Notes: generated by a model from the letters alone, not told the origin. A DNA stretch of 64,000 bases from Conchocele bisecta (GCA_029237695.1 CM055275.1:83694068-83758067), one strand, 5' to 3'. Shown: positions 21,116-32,468, counted from the stretch's first letter. Numbers and translations are program-made.

Positions 21116-23220
21116 AGCATAATGAATTTGAGGAATGTGATTACTATAAATTGGCTTTTGCAATTGTATGGGTGAGTAATCTTCAGTAGCATAAACATAT
21201 GGATACTCCAGTTGTTTGCAAACACTGGACAAATTTAAAATGGGAATATATGTACATGTAATTAATTTGCCAATGTTGTTGTTGTTTTTCCAAGTGTCTA
21301 TCTTTCTGGATCTTTATGAAAACTCTTTTTGAAAAATAAATTAAAAGCTATTGCATTCCGACCAATTATAGTAAAATGTATTAGAATACATTTCATATAT
21401 TAAATACATGTAAAAAAACCACACACACTTTTTTTTATATTGTGGAATAAATAAAAATCAACATATATAATGTCTGGATACTTTATATTATATTTATAAA
21501 ATATTTCTGCAACAATGTATTTTCAATAGTTTCATATAGCAACATTTATACATGCAGTAAACTTGCCAATGGTATGGATTTTGTTTTGTTTTTCATGTGT
21601 GCATACATGTACCTGTCTGGATAGCCATGGACACGTCATTTTAAAACAATGTTTATTTTTACGAATTTATGGTCAGACATATTCTTAAACGATTTAAGAA
21701 TGTACTATCTCCCCTTTTTGGATTTACCATGTTAGGGTTACGGGTTAGCCTTGCAACACGTAAACCTTTTAAACCGTAATAGCTCGAGGCTTGATACTTG
21801 GTATGTATATTCCTTATGGTGCGGAGACAAGTACACTTCTTTTCAATTATTTTTATTTGACATGCGTGTCATGGATTATCTCCCCGTTTTGTACTGATTC
21901 AATGTTGCCTACATGAAATACCTCAGTATGCGTGATATGCTGGCAGCAGCCATCTAGTTTACTTTTAACTATGTAAACAGTAATTCTTGTGTGCGGTAGG
22001 TTATTGTTGATGTTCCACTCATACCATGTATTTTATACACATGAGATAGTGACCGTACGGGTGGTTCGACTCTGGGTTACAGACTGTACAGAGTGTCTTC
22101 GGCCCGGCTGTGTGCCCACAGCAGGTAATTGTTACTTACTGAGCTATAGTTCTTACGTACTGTGACTCAGATGTCCCTGTACATCCGCACAGTTATATCA
22201 GGTTCTACACTGTTTGAGAACTGGTATTTTACCCAGTTTTGAAAATTAATATATGACTTGTGATGCGCGATCGGGGTCTACAATATTCAAATGATTCAAA
22301 TAACCTCCATATATCTCGTAAAATGTTAGCTTGTAACCGATCCCGGATTATTTGGATAGATAATATAAAAATTTCCTCCGTAAAATGTTTTGCCAAATTA
22401 TGTAATGGGTGAATAATTATCATGTTAAACTCCTTATTGCATTCTTAAATCATTTCAGTATATAATTTTTGTTTTAGGTAATGTATGTTTTTATTTTTAT
22501 TTTGTTTCTACATCACACTAATTAAATATCCCTTTTAGAGAAGGTTTGACGTGAACAAAAACTATATTTGTGTTTTTCTGTACTAAATTACGAAAAGTTC
22601 ACATTTGTGAATAGTCATGTTTACCTATTGAGGATATTACATCAATATTACTTTGCTTTTGGATGATTTCTGAAAATTGGCTTTACAAATAGACTTCCAC
22701 TCAGTATGTATGCGCGGGAAGTGTATTTTCAGCTGACTCTGAACAGAAATGTGCGACACAACATATCAATTTTGTCTATCAAAACAGGTGTCATCTTTGC
22801 AATCGAACTATTCAGAACATACGTTGTCATTAGTATAGTAAGCTTGATCATTTGACATCATATTAATTTCTGCGTTTGGACATACCAGATACGTTGCTGA
22901 CAATGTCATGTAAGCTGTACAATATTTAATTAAACCGACACTTACCTGCTGTCGTCCCGCGATTCCATTTTGGCGACATGTATATACGCATTCTGCACCG
23001 TATCACGGACACTCTCTGCCATATCACAATACAACAGTGATGGATCAAGCAGTATTAAAGGTATATGATGATGACAAAAATGGTACAAACTTTTTGACGT
23101 AAAGTAATGGCGAAGTGTTTTCTCAAAAATGTGAAGGTAAAAGATGTCAAGGTCATGTTAATAGCGGCATGAGTATGTTCCAAATGCAAAAGTGCGATTG
23201 ATTTATATACATGTAGATCA
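21116..23220. other. Non-coding, mostly unassigned
   Basis: Contains one unit (21714-21900) related to the ~170-bp repeat of 38.8-40.7 kb (AACCTTTTAAACCGTAATAG, ACTTGGTATGTATATTCCTT). CTTGCCAATG and CATGTACCTGTCTGGAT words are shared between 21260-21330 and 21555-21625. No gene recognised. Confidence 0.35.
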
Positions 23221-23225
23221 TATGG

Positions 23226-23463
23226 AGCGAAAGCCTTGGTGGGGGAGTATTGAGGGTCCAAATGGCCCAATGTTGCTTGGGGGTCCGTGGTCATGCTCTC
23301 CCGTGAAATATTTGCAATTCGAGAGGCGTTGCATTCTCAGGGCCCAGTCTTGAGGGCCCAAAGGGCCCATTGTTGCTAGGGGGGGGGGATCCGGGGGCAT
23401 GATCCCCCTGAACATTTTGATGAAGGGGGCAGGGGCCTGCCCTCCCCCCACTTCCGGCGCACC
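23226..23463. repeat. G-rich interspersed repeat with two direct sub-copies
   Basis: GAGGGTCCAAATGGCCCAAT followed by TTGCTTGGGGGTCCGTGGTC is repeated as GAGGGCCCAAAGGGCCCATT and TTGCTAGGGGGGGGGATCCG. Both are followed by CATGMTCYCCC. Guanine runs are unlike the surrounding AT-rich DNA. Probably part of a transposable element; the type is unknown. Confidence 0.5.
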
Positions 23464-23636
23464 TAAGTACATGCCCACTCAGTAGGCACACAATGTTTAT
23501 TATAGGAATTAAATAAGTGTATAATTGTGTCACTGTTCCACCTGACCAGTTATAACAATTACGAGTGCCCGCTATGCAGATATAATCATTTAGTAATATT
23601 TATTTTGCTGATAGTGACGCGCGGTGGTATCAGGCT

Positions 23637-23770
23637 ACATGCCCGTACGATAAAAGTGGTATTGACAAAAAGTGTAGATCGATATCCAGATCCAGATCCA
23701 GGTCCAAAAAACCCTTCGCGCATTCGATAACGCACCCCGCTAAATGAATTCCTGCATACGGGCCTGGGTT
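23637..23770. mobile_element. Small insertion with GCCCGTAC / ATACGGGC ends
   Basis: Splits the family A copy between GGCT and ATTTTCAT. Ends ACATGCCCGTACG and CATACGGGCCTGG are partly inverted. Contains GATATCCAGATCCAGATCCA. About 130 bp, non-coding. Confidence 0.55.
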
Positions 23771-23910
23771 ATTTTCATATGCAAATGAAGCATGATATTT
23801 GTTTTAATTATTGATACAAATTAAATTTGTCACCTCAACATATAATTTTCGACAGATTATGAAGTATGATCATTACACATCAAACACATCAATACAGAGA
23901 ATAAATTGCA

Positions 23911-24195
23911 TTATCCCGTCAATACAGTGCGTAAGTGCCGTGAAACACGGTGCCGTGAAACATATTTGATATCCTGTCAATACGACCTAATCACTGCGTA
24001 TGAATAAGTGCGGTGACTGGGGTTTATTTGTTTGCATATAAAAGCCATTTGTAGGTGATAGAGATAAACAGAATAGTAGGTTAGTGCCGTGAATGGGAAA
24101 ATATATGTGGCGCCGCACGGAAACGGGAGAGCCTCGCTCATCCCGTTTGATAAGCCTTGCCAGATATTTTCCCATTCACGGCACTACTATTCTCC
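23911..24195. mobile_element. GTGCCGTG hairpin element, copy 1
   Basis: Shares its order and most of its sequence with 59235-59553: TTATCCCGTC, CAGTGCGTAAGTGCCGTGAA, CCTAATCACTGCGTATGAAT. A strong internal hairpin follows: TAGTGCCGTGAATGGGAAAA against TTTTCCCATTCACGGCACTA around CGGAAACGGGA. Inserted in the family A copy. Non-coding. Confidence 0.75.
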
Positions 24196-24390
24196 ATATG
24201 CCCGTTAACATGTTAAGAAACACGATTATCGCCCCTAATATCAGTGGGTAAATTTTCGTCTGATATAAAATGTCCAATAATGCAAATCAATACGTGGAGT
24301 AATGGTGAATTAATGTTTATTTTTCTAGTAAATGTCGCAGATGATGTCTATGATATAAAGAACACTTTGTGCTACTGAGTGGGCATGCAT

Positions 24391-24830
24391 ACGGAAGCCC
24401 ATTAGGGGCAATTCACTTTTTTTTATTTCCATTTATTGAAGATCTTATATTGAATTTTCAAGATACTTTCTTGAATTTTGAAGTTCTTTTCGTGAATTGT
24501 CAAGATCTTCAAGTCCGTTTCTTGAATTTTCAAGATACTTCCTAGAATTTTCAATTTTTTGTCTTGAATTTTCAATATCGTTTCTTGAATTTTCAAGATA
24601 CATTCATGAATTTTCGAGATCTTTTCTTGAATTTTCAGGTTCGAAAAGATCTAGAAAATTCAAGAAACGACCTTGTAAATTCAAGAAAAGATCTTGAAAA
24701 TTCGAGAAAAGAACTTGACAATTCAAGAAAAGGTCTCGAATATTCAAGAAAATATCGAGAAAATTCAAGAAAAGTACTTGAAAATAGTATATCGAAAATT
24801 CGAGAAAATCTCGAGTTAAATATCGTCCTA
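24391..24830. mobile_element. Family E-like fold-back with a different 21-bp array
   Basis: Starts ACGGAAGCCCATTAGGGGCA, similar to the family E terminus. Units of CTTGAATTTTCAAGATACTT type (21 bp) then run to about 24640 and reverse to GAAAATTCAAGAAAAGATCT type until about 24800. The right terminus is not recognisable. The opposing open frames (FLEFSRY / SRKDLEN repeats) are periodicity artefacts. Confidence 0.7.
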
Positions 24831-25412
24831 GTTTTCGAACTATGTGCCACGCGATTCACTGTACATTTCATGAGACAACGGTCTTCATTGTCTTTGCAGC
24901 CAGCGTTGTTACAGTTCTATCTGCGTCTGCGCAGTCAGGGCCCGGCTATATAGACTGAGAGGACGTGGCGGCGACTCGGTCGGGTACAAATATCGTCTAA
25001 TAATGAATATGATTTCCGCCGTTTTTGAAAAAATGTATTGTGTTCTTTTAATCGAAATTAGAAAATAATGACTCGTCGATGTTGAGCTGAGCTGTGCTCA
25101 GCCTCGGCACACACGAAATAATACTATTGACCCCAGGTTTCCGCCATAACCATGCAATAAAATAGTTAGCTTATGTCTTCTCGTTGAATATGGTTTATGT
25201 GTGGGGGGATTTTACAATGCCCCCTAAATGTCCCTCGAGATCTGCACTATTATCGAACCATATTCGACTCACGTGTTATATTTAACTTATACTTACAGCT
25301 TAGCGACCAACACAGACACATCATTGGAGTGCGGGGCATTGTGGATACTTACATACAGCTTTATACGCGGCTAATAAATTGGAAAACGTACCAGAACATC
25401 GTCGTTGTAACT
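24831..25412 (+). other. Upstream region of the B-box gene
   Basis: The reading frame is open back to 25197 but its translation before 25413 has no domain-like features; promoter and 5' UTR are expected here. No clear TATA box. Confidence 0.4.
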
Positions 25413-26876
25413 ATGGAAGTATCTGGAACGAGGGCAATAGCTGGTAAAGTTGATGGAGGGAAGGAGGATACACTGACGACCCCGTGCCCAACCCACCCCG
25501 ACAAGGTCACGGAGTACTACTGTAGGTCACACAGTACAACGGCATGTACCGCGTGCGTTACGGTGAACCATAGACACTGTGTTGAGGTCGAGTACATTCC
25601 CGGAATTTCTAAAGGGGTCGCCGACTCGACGGAATACAGGGACATAGATCAGACTTTTACGGCGCTACTGGATATAATGAACAACGCTGGTATGCAGGCA
25701 TCCAACTCCCGGGACGACTTGATTCAATCGGGCGCTGATTACTTGCGTGATCTGAAGGCGTGTCGCCATGAGGTAATGGCCATCATTGACCGACTCGTCG
25801 ACGACGCCGAGAAGAAGTATAGGGATTACGTGGACGCCATGACACACCGACTAAACGACGTCAGCAAGTTAACTCACGACTACTGCGATCGTATCACGTC
25901 CGTACAGACGGACATCAGCGACAAAGCAAAGAAAGGCCGCGAGAATAATCTCTTTATATTGTTGAAGGAGGCTGAAACATTGATAGCCGAGTGCAAAACT
26001 TCAACTTCCGGTATTGAACAAAAATGCAACGTGACGCCATGTATGTTTGTAGAAAATAAAACATTATTAGGTCATTTACACAGTGCTGGTGCTATTGGAC
26101 AATTAGAACCCTTCACATGTCTGCGTGATGACATCAATATCCGTGGACCTACAGAAAACACGTGTTACGTCACAGGTTTACTCGTGCTCGCCGATGGCCG
26201 GCTGCTACTGTCGGACTATGAAGATAAGAACATAAAGCTGTTTGGCGACAACCATAAACTCGTGTCCCACGTTCCATTAGAATCCAATCCCACCGACTTT
26301 GTGGAGACAGCCGGTGGGCAGGTAGCTGTATGTCTACCATTGAAAAAAATCATCCAGTTTGTGTCCGTGTCGGGCACCCTGACCGCCGGGCGGGTCATCA
26401 AGACCTCAGTGGTATGCCGGAGTGTGACCAGATGTGGCGACAACCTGGCGGCAATACATCGGTCATCGCGAGACATTGTGGAGATTGACATGAGGGGTAG
26501 GAAGGTGACAACTGTATGGACATGTCCTTATGGCAACCTCTGGTATATAGGGCACAACACCAGTGGGGAGTTGATCACGACAGACGACTGCGGGGCAACA
26601 CGTGTTACCCGGGATGGCGTCGTGCTGGCCCGATACAAGGGAGACAACTTGGCGGATCTAAGCGGACTCACCGTCCACCCAGACGGAAGTATTTATGTCT
26701 GCGACTGCAAGTCTGGCAACATCCAACACATAACGGCGGATTGTACCCGTATTGAAGTCTTCGGGGAAGGACGGTTATCGCATCCTAACAGGATCTGTTA
26801 CAACCAACACGACAATTCTCTGTATGTATCTCAGGCAGAAAAAGACTGTATAAAAGTATTTCGGCTCCTGTATTAA
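25413..26876 (+). CDS. B-box / coiled-coil / beta-propeller protein (TRIM-like, no RING)
   Basis: A 487-residue single-exon protein. Residues 25-56 form a B-box type 2 zinc finger (CPTHPDKVTEYYC, CTAC, VNHRHC: C25, H28, C37, H40, C45, C48, H53, plus H55 and C56). Residues about 75-205 are a charged helical coiled-coil-like region. From about 235 to the end the sequence has the alternating strands and DGRLLLSD, HPDGSIYVCD and DNSLYVSQ motifs of NHL-type propeller repeats. No RING precedes the B-box, so intrinsic E3 ligase activity is not expected; a scaffold or regulatory role is inferred from TRIM2/3/45/56-like relatives. I chose the ATG at 25413 (AACTATGG context), where domain-like sequence begins; the in-frame ATG at 25197 would add 72 unpromising residues. 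Single-exon TRIM-like genes are common in bivalve genomes. Codon use is more GC-rich than the flanks, and the frame is unbroken. Confidence 0.88.
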   Translation: MEVSGTRAIAGKVDGGKEDTLTTPCPTHPDKVTEYYCRSHSTTACTACVTVNHRHCVEVEYIPGISKGVADSTEYRDIDQTFTALLDIMNNAGMQASNSRDDLIQSGADYLRDLKACRHEVMAIIDRLVDDAEKKYRDYVDAMTHRLNDVSKLTHDYCDRITSVQTDISDKAKKGRENNLFILLKEAETLIAECKTSTSGIEQKCNVTPCMFVENKTLLGHLHSAGAIGQLEPFTCLRDDINIRGPTENTCYVTGLLVLADGRLLLSDYEDKNIKLFGDNHKLVSHVPLESNPTDFVETAGGQVAVCLPLKKIIQFVSVSGTLTAGRVIKTSVVCRSVTRCGDNLAAIHRSSRDIVEIDMRGRKVTTVWTCPYGNLWYIGHNTSGELITTDDCGATRVTRDGVVLARYKGDNLADLSGLTVHPDGSIYVCDCKSGNIQHITADCTRIEVFGEGRLSHPNRICYNQHDNSLYVSQAEKDCIKVFRLLY

Positions 26877-28104
26877 AGGCACTGGGTCTCAGATATACAT
26901 AGAACCTGATTCAGGAAAACATGAGTTAATTGTAGATTTGCATTCTATTTTGTATAAATCCCAGTTAGGAAAACAATCTGAAAAATTTAAAAATTTTAAA
27001 TAATGTTGTTTTTTAATATTTATAATACTGAACAAGAACTAGTGTTTTCAGTATTATAAACATGTGTTTTACTAATTTATTGTATTTAACCCTTAGACCG
27101 CTACACACAACAATTGTCGTCTGCTGTTGCTTTTATATCTTGAATTATTTATCAATACAAACATGGTTGCAAGATGCTTCGACAGCACTCTGAAGTGCTG
27201 TCGAAGCATGTTGTAAATTATTCTAAAGTGCTGTCAAAACATGTGTTTGATGATAAAAATGGAAAACAGAAAACAAACAGCAGACAACAAAATAGTCGTG
27301 ACTTCATGACTGTCTTGATATTAAAGTGGCATTTTCCTGTGGAATTTTCAAAAACAGTGATAAAATATCAAATTTACATATTTTTAAATTATAGAATTTC
27401 TGGGTTATTTCAATATGCATGTAAATAGTAGTTGTGAAATATTTTAAGCTTTTATTGTTAATCGAAATCGAAATAAATTATTGACAAAATTTGTGAATAA
27501 TTTTTGTTTTGGTAAAACACTGTATTGAAATTAACAATATAATGCTGGTGTATGTTTGTAAATGTAAACTATATGGTTCAATCCAAGTGTTTGTACAGTT
27601 ACATTTTGTATATGTTCAGTTTTATTGAACAATATAAAATGCAACTTGATTGGGTCGGTGTAACTGCACATATTCCGCTTTATAGGCAACAGGTTGTCTT
27701 ATTCTTATGTAGTGCAATGCAATGGAATGTGATTAGAGTTATGTACTCAGAACAAGGGTCGGTGATGTTCTCGACTAACGACAAAACATTAAGATAGCGG
27801 TGTTAGTGTTAAATTAATTTCACTAGAGACAATAACTTACTATTATCTCTATATCTTTAGGTAAAGCATGACAAAATAAATTTTGTTACATGAATAATTA
27901 TATATTTTAGTATATAATTTGAAATAGTTTTAGTTCTTCTCATAGAAGACAGTATGTTGATAATAACATTAAATGCTGTCTCAGCAGCTCTGTAATTTCA
28001 AAGTGTTACCAGTGAAATCGAAATCCATCTTACACCCGTGAAATACCAGATTCGCCGTGAAATATCGATTTCAAAACTCACTGCTTTGCCGAACTACTTT
28101 CTTA
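26877..28104 (+). other. 3' flank of the B-box gene and intergenic spacer
   Basis: AT-rich non-coding DNA with several possible polyadenylation signals (AATAAA at 27472; CAAAATAAATTT near 27874). It contains the hairpin at 27174-27209. Confidence 0.45.
27174..27209. repeat. Perfect 16-bp stem hairpin
   Basis: ATGCTTCGACAGCACT, loop CTGA, then AGTGCTGTCGAAGCAT. A third, imperfect copy of the right stem (AAGTGCTGTCAAAACATG) follows at 27220. It lies about 300 bp after the B-box stop, possibly inside its 3' UTR. Confidence 0.7.
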
Positions 28105-28164
28105 GGCTCCGCCCATTGTACTTATATGCAATAAACTATGTTTAAACTAAATTAGGCTCCGCCC
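28105..28164. repeat. Short repeat upstream of the recombinase gene
   Basis: TTAGGCTCCGCCCATTGTAC begins the block, and TTAGGCTCCGCCCAACTGGG repeats its first 14 bases about 48 bp later. The part between matches 10265-10306. A promoter role is possible but unsupported. Confidence 0.45.
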
Positions 28165-28282
28165 AACTGGGGAATTTTAGTAGTTGCATGATTATGTCCC
28201 TTGCACACATCGACTATCTCGCTTGCTGGATGCGTGCACTTGGCACGCGAGCAACTGTTGTTGTCTGCAAACCAATATTAAA

Positions 28283-31200
28283 ATGGAGGAGGAAATTCTC
28301 GATTTCTTGTCCGAAGATGCGGACCTAGACAATTTGCTGTCGCAAATAGAAACAAACTGCGCTGAAAATCCTACCGTTGAATATGGGAAGTTTGTGATAC
28401 CACATCTAATCCAGGACAGGACATTCAACGAAATAAGTTCTGAAGATGTAGAAACTTTCCTTCATGAGAACGCTAATCCCCAAACAAGAAGAAAGACGCT
28501 GGCTGACGTTACAATCTTTCAGAAGTTTCTAATCAGTAGGGGAGAAAAGAGGAATGTACAGTACATACCACCAGACATCCTAAATGAACATATCTGTTCC
28601 TACCTAATTGTGGTGAAGAAAAAGAATGGGCAAGATTATGAGCCATGGACCCTACGAGGTATGATAAGTTCACTGGACCGGCACCTGAAAGAAGCAGGTA
28701 GCAAGATGTGTATTATAAAAGACAGAGATTTTTGTGATGAAATCCTGCAAACAATGTACGATGCAAACACACTTGGATATCAGAATGTCAGAGCCTTGTT
28801 TCACAGCATGTGGTTAATATGCACTACATATTTCGGCATGAGGACCGGGCAGGAAGTTTACAACCTGTGGTGGGGAGATTTAACTCTGTGCCTTGATGAA
28901 AGCTGTGGTCGAGAGTGCATACAACTTGACACAGAGCGTCAAACTAAAACACGGACTGGGAGCAATCCAAAAGACACACGGTAAGATTACATAAAAAGCT
29001 AATTTCATCTATTCATGTTGATGATAACATGTATGAATCTGAAGTGACAACTAGCCGAAACAAGAAATAGATTGAGGATATTTGCTTGTTTTAGTGCTGA
29101 TAATTTTACCGAGTGATGTTGAACACCAAGCAAGGTATTTTCACGAGTAGCGAAGCGGTTTGGTGTTACGAATGAAAACGATTCATGACGCTATATAAGA
29201 CCTTTTTAAAAGCTTTTCCACTATTTGTAAATTTTGTCAGACAGGAAAAAATATTTAGTCGCAGTATGTATTGAAACACAGCTATATGTCATATAGAATA
29301 CGGTATCCAAAAACATAAACATGTACATATAATATACACTATTAATGCATACATTCACATTGTAATAAAAATCATAACACAGTAGTGTAATAAATATGCA
29401 AATGATGAGACCGCTACAGGAAACATGCTGGGTGATCAGTACAGCTTCAATTAATGTTGCTTATCTTATGCAATATATAGAACACATTTGTGTTAATTTA
29501 ATACTATATTTATTAAACTTGTTGACTGATTTCATAACATACTCGGCATAGCCTTGTTTCTTATGAAATCAGTAAGCTTGTTTAATAAATATCATATTAA
29601 ATCATCACTCTTGCAAGATCCTCTACTTGTATATTGAAAAAAAGGACGCAAATATGCGACTTGTTTTTTCAGAGAGCTGAAGCCCAGAGCCTATGCGAAC
29701 CCGGAAGATTCAGCAAGGGACCCAGTGTTTCTGTACAATATGTGCAAGGAGAAAAGGCAAACGGAGATGGATGTGCCAGACTATGCATTTTTCCTAACAC
29801 CAGGAAGTGGGGGTCAACTTTCCTGGTACAAAAAAAATCCTGTTGGAATCAACAAAATACATGGGATAATGCAAGAAATGAAGGAGGATGCTGGGCTCCA
29901 AGCGCCCAGGATAACACCATACAGGTAAATAATCTGCTAATGGTGTCATTTGACGAAAAAGTTGACTTTCAATTATCTACTAATCGTAAAAAAAAAAAAG
30001 ACATTTGTCTACCCACTAACGAGTTATTATTAATTACGGCGCGTATTAATTGGTGTTAAATCGCATTTTATATGCCGCGACCAGAAAGGGTATTTTCCGA
30101 CCTCGTGCTATTTTTACCAACACGCGTCACGTGACACGGTCAATCATATCACATATTTGACATGCGCAGTGAAGTATCGGAAGTTGAGAAGAAAAATCTC
30201 TGTTCCGAGTCCAAATCTAAATCTCCACGTAACTCTTTCCATTTGGTGATCTTGTCGCCAATATTAACCACTCTCTCTCTCTCTGTACTGCCTGTCACTC
30301 AGACATTTCGCCTTTTTTTTTGGCCGACGCCTTTTCATACAATTTCCGTCCTGGACGTTTCGACATGTTGATATTATTGTTTACATATTGGGAAGCCTAC
30401 TGGCGAGCGTAGTATACTGCGCATGCGCACCGCAAGCCGTGATGTGAAAGTCGTCGTCCCCGCACATTATCAAAATAGACTGTTACCGACGCGCGTAGCT
30501 AACAGTAAATTGATAATTAATAAATGATTATATTTGTATAGCGGGCACTCTTAATTTTTAGAACTGGTGGAATAGTGACATAATTATACACTTATTTAAT
30601 TCCTATAAAGAACATTTTGTGCCTACTGCGTGGGCATGTACCTTTAAGTAATATGTAGAATAGTGTATAGAAGATAACTAAATGTATATGCAGGTCCGTA
30701 GCCAGGGGGGGGGGTCGGAGCGGTCGGACGACCCCCGCCCCGCCCAGCCTCGAGCTCCACGTTTTTAGCCTCGAGGTCCACTTTTTAGACCCCCCTCGAT
30801 ACCTCAGGCCCCTTGGGCCTTCGAAACGACCCCCCTTCAAACAGGTCTGGCTACGGGCCTGATATGATCACATGAACATTTCTTTCCAAATATGAGGACC
30901 CTTGAAATAACACCCATCGCCGTACATTTAGTATGTTTAGTAAACATATTAAAGCAATGGTAATCAAAATAACAAATAAAACACTATGATTAGTACCTTA
31001 AAATATACAGCATTCTTGATTCTTCATTCTTGATAATCTCTATGATGAATCAGGTGCTTGTATCTATGCTTGTAACACAACTGTTCTACTTTATATTCAA
31101 AGAACAGTCGCTTCAAGGACAGATATTTGCAACCTGTACGACAATGTTGACATTTTCTGTGTAATCCATCAATCTTCATTCTTGATCTAGAAATTGTCTA

Positions 31201-32027
31201 TGATGAATCAGGTGCTTGTATCTTGCAACACAACTGTTCTACTTTATAATATATAGTAAATACATAATTAGTGACGGCGAATATAAAATATATTCGGTTG
31301 AGCCTTAGACAGCTTTATTTGGGCGAGCTTTAATTCATACCGCATACTAAAGTTAATTGTTTGAACGTGCGCTACGTCATGTTTCGACGTAATTCCATCG
31401 CCATACGTCACAAATGTAGTGAGGTCATTCCAAAATAAATGGCAGCGTCCACGCTATGTAGATTCGATATTGTATCTGATTAAACTTAAATTAATGAAAA
31501 GCAACTTGAAAATTAACAATTAGCCTATATTATTTTTTCTTCTCAGTGCAAGAAAAAGACTGATCCAAAAGTTGAACGACGATGGCGTGCCAACAAATCA
31601 AATATCCGGCCACAAAAATGTTAACAGTTTAAGCAACTACAGCCATATGAACACTGAGCAAACAAGAAACATCTCGGATATACTTTGCAACAAAAAACCC
31701 CCAGAATCAACAATACAACCTCTAAGAAAACATACCCCACCCACTTCCCCATCACATGTGTCACGAATGAATATTAATCAAGGCGGCAACCAGTCTATCA
31801 TCCCTCCAGGTTTTGTTTTTTTTGTTAATCCCATATTCAACGGGAATGTTAGCTTCACGTTTTCCAACCAGTCGCAATCACAACAAAATAACACGAATCC
31901 CGACCCCGTAGTTCGTAATGTGGCGACATCGGTTTCCGCATCACGATACGATTATACACTTCATTCCTCGCCTGTGATTCTTGAAAATAACAGTCAAACA
32001 TTAGTGCATTACAGCGACAGTGACTAG
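28283..32027 (+). CDS. Tyrosine-recombinase-like protein (Crypton / DUF3504 type), three exons
   Basis: Exons 28283-28980, 29673-29924 and 31547-32027 join to 1431 nt (476 residues plus stop). Donors are GTAAGA and GTAAAT; acceptors are TTTTTTCAG and TTCTCAG; both introns are phase 2. Residues 1-110 are an acidic N-terminus and helical core-binding-like region. FGMRTGQEVYNLWWGDL supplies the first catalytic Arg (R187). Exon 2 holds the DUF3504 hallmark ELKPRAYANPED through YAFFLTPGS. The exon 2/3 junction makes TPYSARKRLIQKL (Y316, R319), followed by ISGHKNVNSLSNYS (H339, Y348). The series is thus R, YxxR, H, Y; the usual first His of box II is Tyr, as I recall in relatives. Residues about 355-476 are Asn/Ser/Gln-rich and probably disordered. 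Relatives are Crypton transposases and Crypton-derived genes (KIAA1958, ZMYM, QRICH1 families), so this may be an element or a domesticated DNA-binding protein. An in-frame upstream ATG lies at 28184. Intron 2 carries two MITEs. Confidence 0.82.
30504..30643 (+). mobile_element. TTAA element, family A, right-end fragment (intron 2)
   Basis: TAAATGATTATATTTGTATA through AGAACTGGTGGAATAGTGAC to GCGTGGGCATGTACCT, followed by TTAA at 30644. The left part is missing. Confidence 0.7.
30691..30861. mobile_element. 171-bp MITE with CAGGTCCGTAGCCAG ends and 5-bp target duplication (intron 2)
   Basis: Inverted ends CAGGTCCGTAGCCAGG and TCTGGCTACGGGCCTG, flanked by ATATG on both sides (30686-30690, 30862-30866). 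The interior is GC-rich (GGGGGGGGG, CCCCGCCCCGCC) and partly palindromic (CTCGAGCTCCACG, CTCGAGGTCCACT). Non-coding. Confidence 0.85.
31018..31250 (+). repeat. Direct repeat of about 75 bp inside intron 2
   Basis: CTATGATGAATCAGGTGCTT with CAACACAACTGTTCTACTTT occurs at about 31040-31095 and again at 31199-31245, about 155 bp apart. Non-coding. Confidence 0.75.
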
Positions 32028-32468
32028 GAATCTGTGTAGACATCAAATGATGTCAAAAGCACTTTTAAACCAATATTTTGTGACAATATTCTCATTTATT
32101 CTCGTTATTTCGATAAAAGATGGCGGCAGTTGAGTTTTCTCGCCTCATTATATATTCATGTAATATATTATTCCACAGGTTGCCGTTGTCATGGCGGTAT
32201 TTTTGAGTAGAAAATCCATAAAATATACACATTTCCTATTAATATGATTCAGTATTTTCTATAGACACGGGAGAGTTCTGTTAGTCTTAAATCTCATCCA
32301 CAAAAAAATGTAACTACTTTGTAATGTGGCGTGTGAAATAGTAAATTGGAATTTGAGGCACCCCACGGGTTACGACTGAAACTGGAGGTATCTAGCGGGA
32401 ACATAAAATAATTAAATAATGCAAAAATCGGTAAAAGGGGCGTTTGATAGTCATAAAATAAATATAAC
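32028..32468 (+). other. 3' flank of the recombinase gene
   Basis: AT-rich; a possible AATAAA polyadenylation signal sits at 32457-32462. Nothing else recognised. Confidence 0.35.

Larger units (their letters stand above)
23465..24388 (-). mobile_element. TTAA element, family A, with two nested insertions
   Basis: Reverse-orientation copy from AGTACATGCCCACTCAGTAG to TACTGAGTGGGCATGC. The family body is interrupted at about 23637-23770 and 23911-24195 by unrelated sequence; removing these restores the usual order (GGTGGTATCAGGCT then ATTTTCATATGCAAATG). The insertions must therefore be younger. Confidence 0.8.

Noticed and set aside
23218..23533. Gly/Pro-rich minus-strand proteins
   Set aside because: They translate a G-run interspersed repeat with two direct sub-copies; not protein-like.
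24497..24953. Repeat proteins of FLEFSRY and NSRKDLE type on both strands
   Set aside because: Again a 21-bp array with strand switch; the frames are mirror artefacts.
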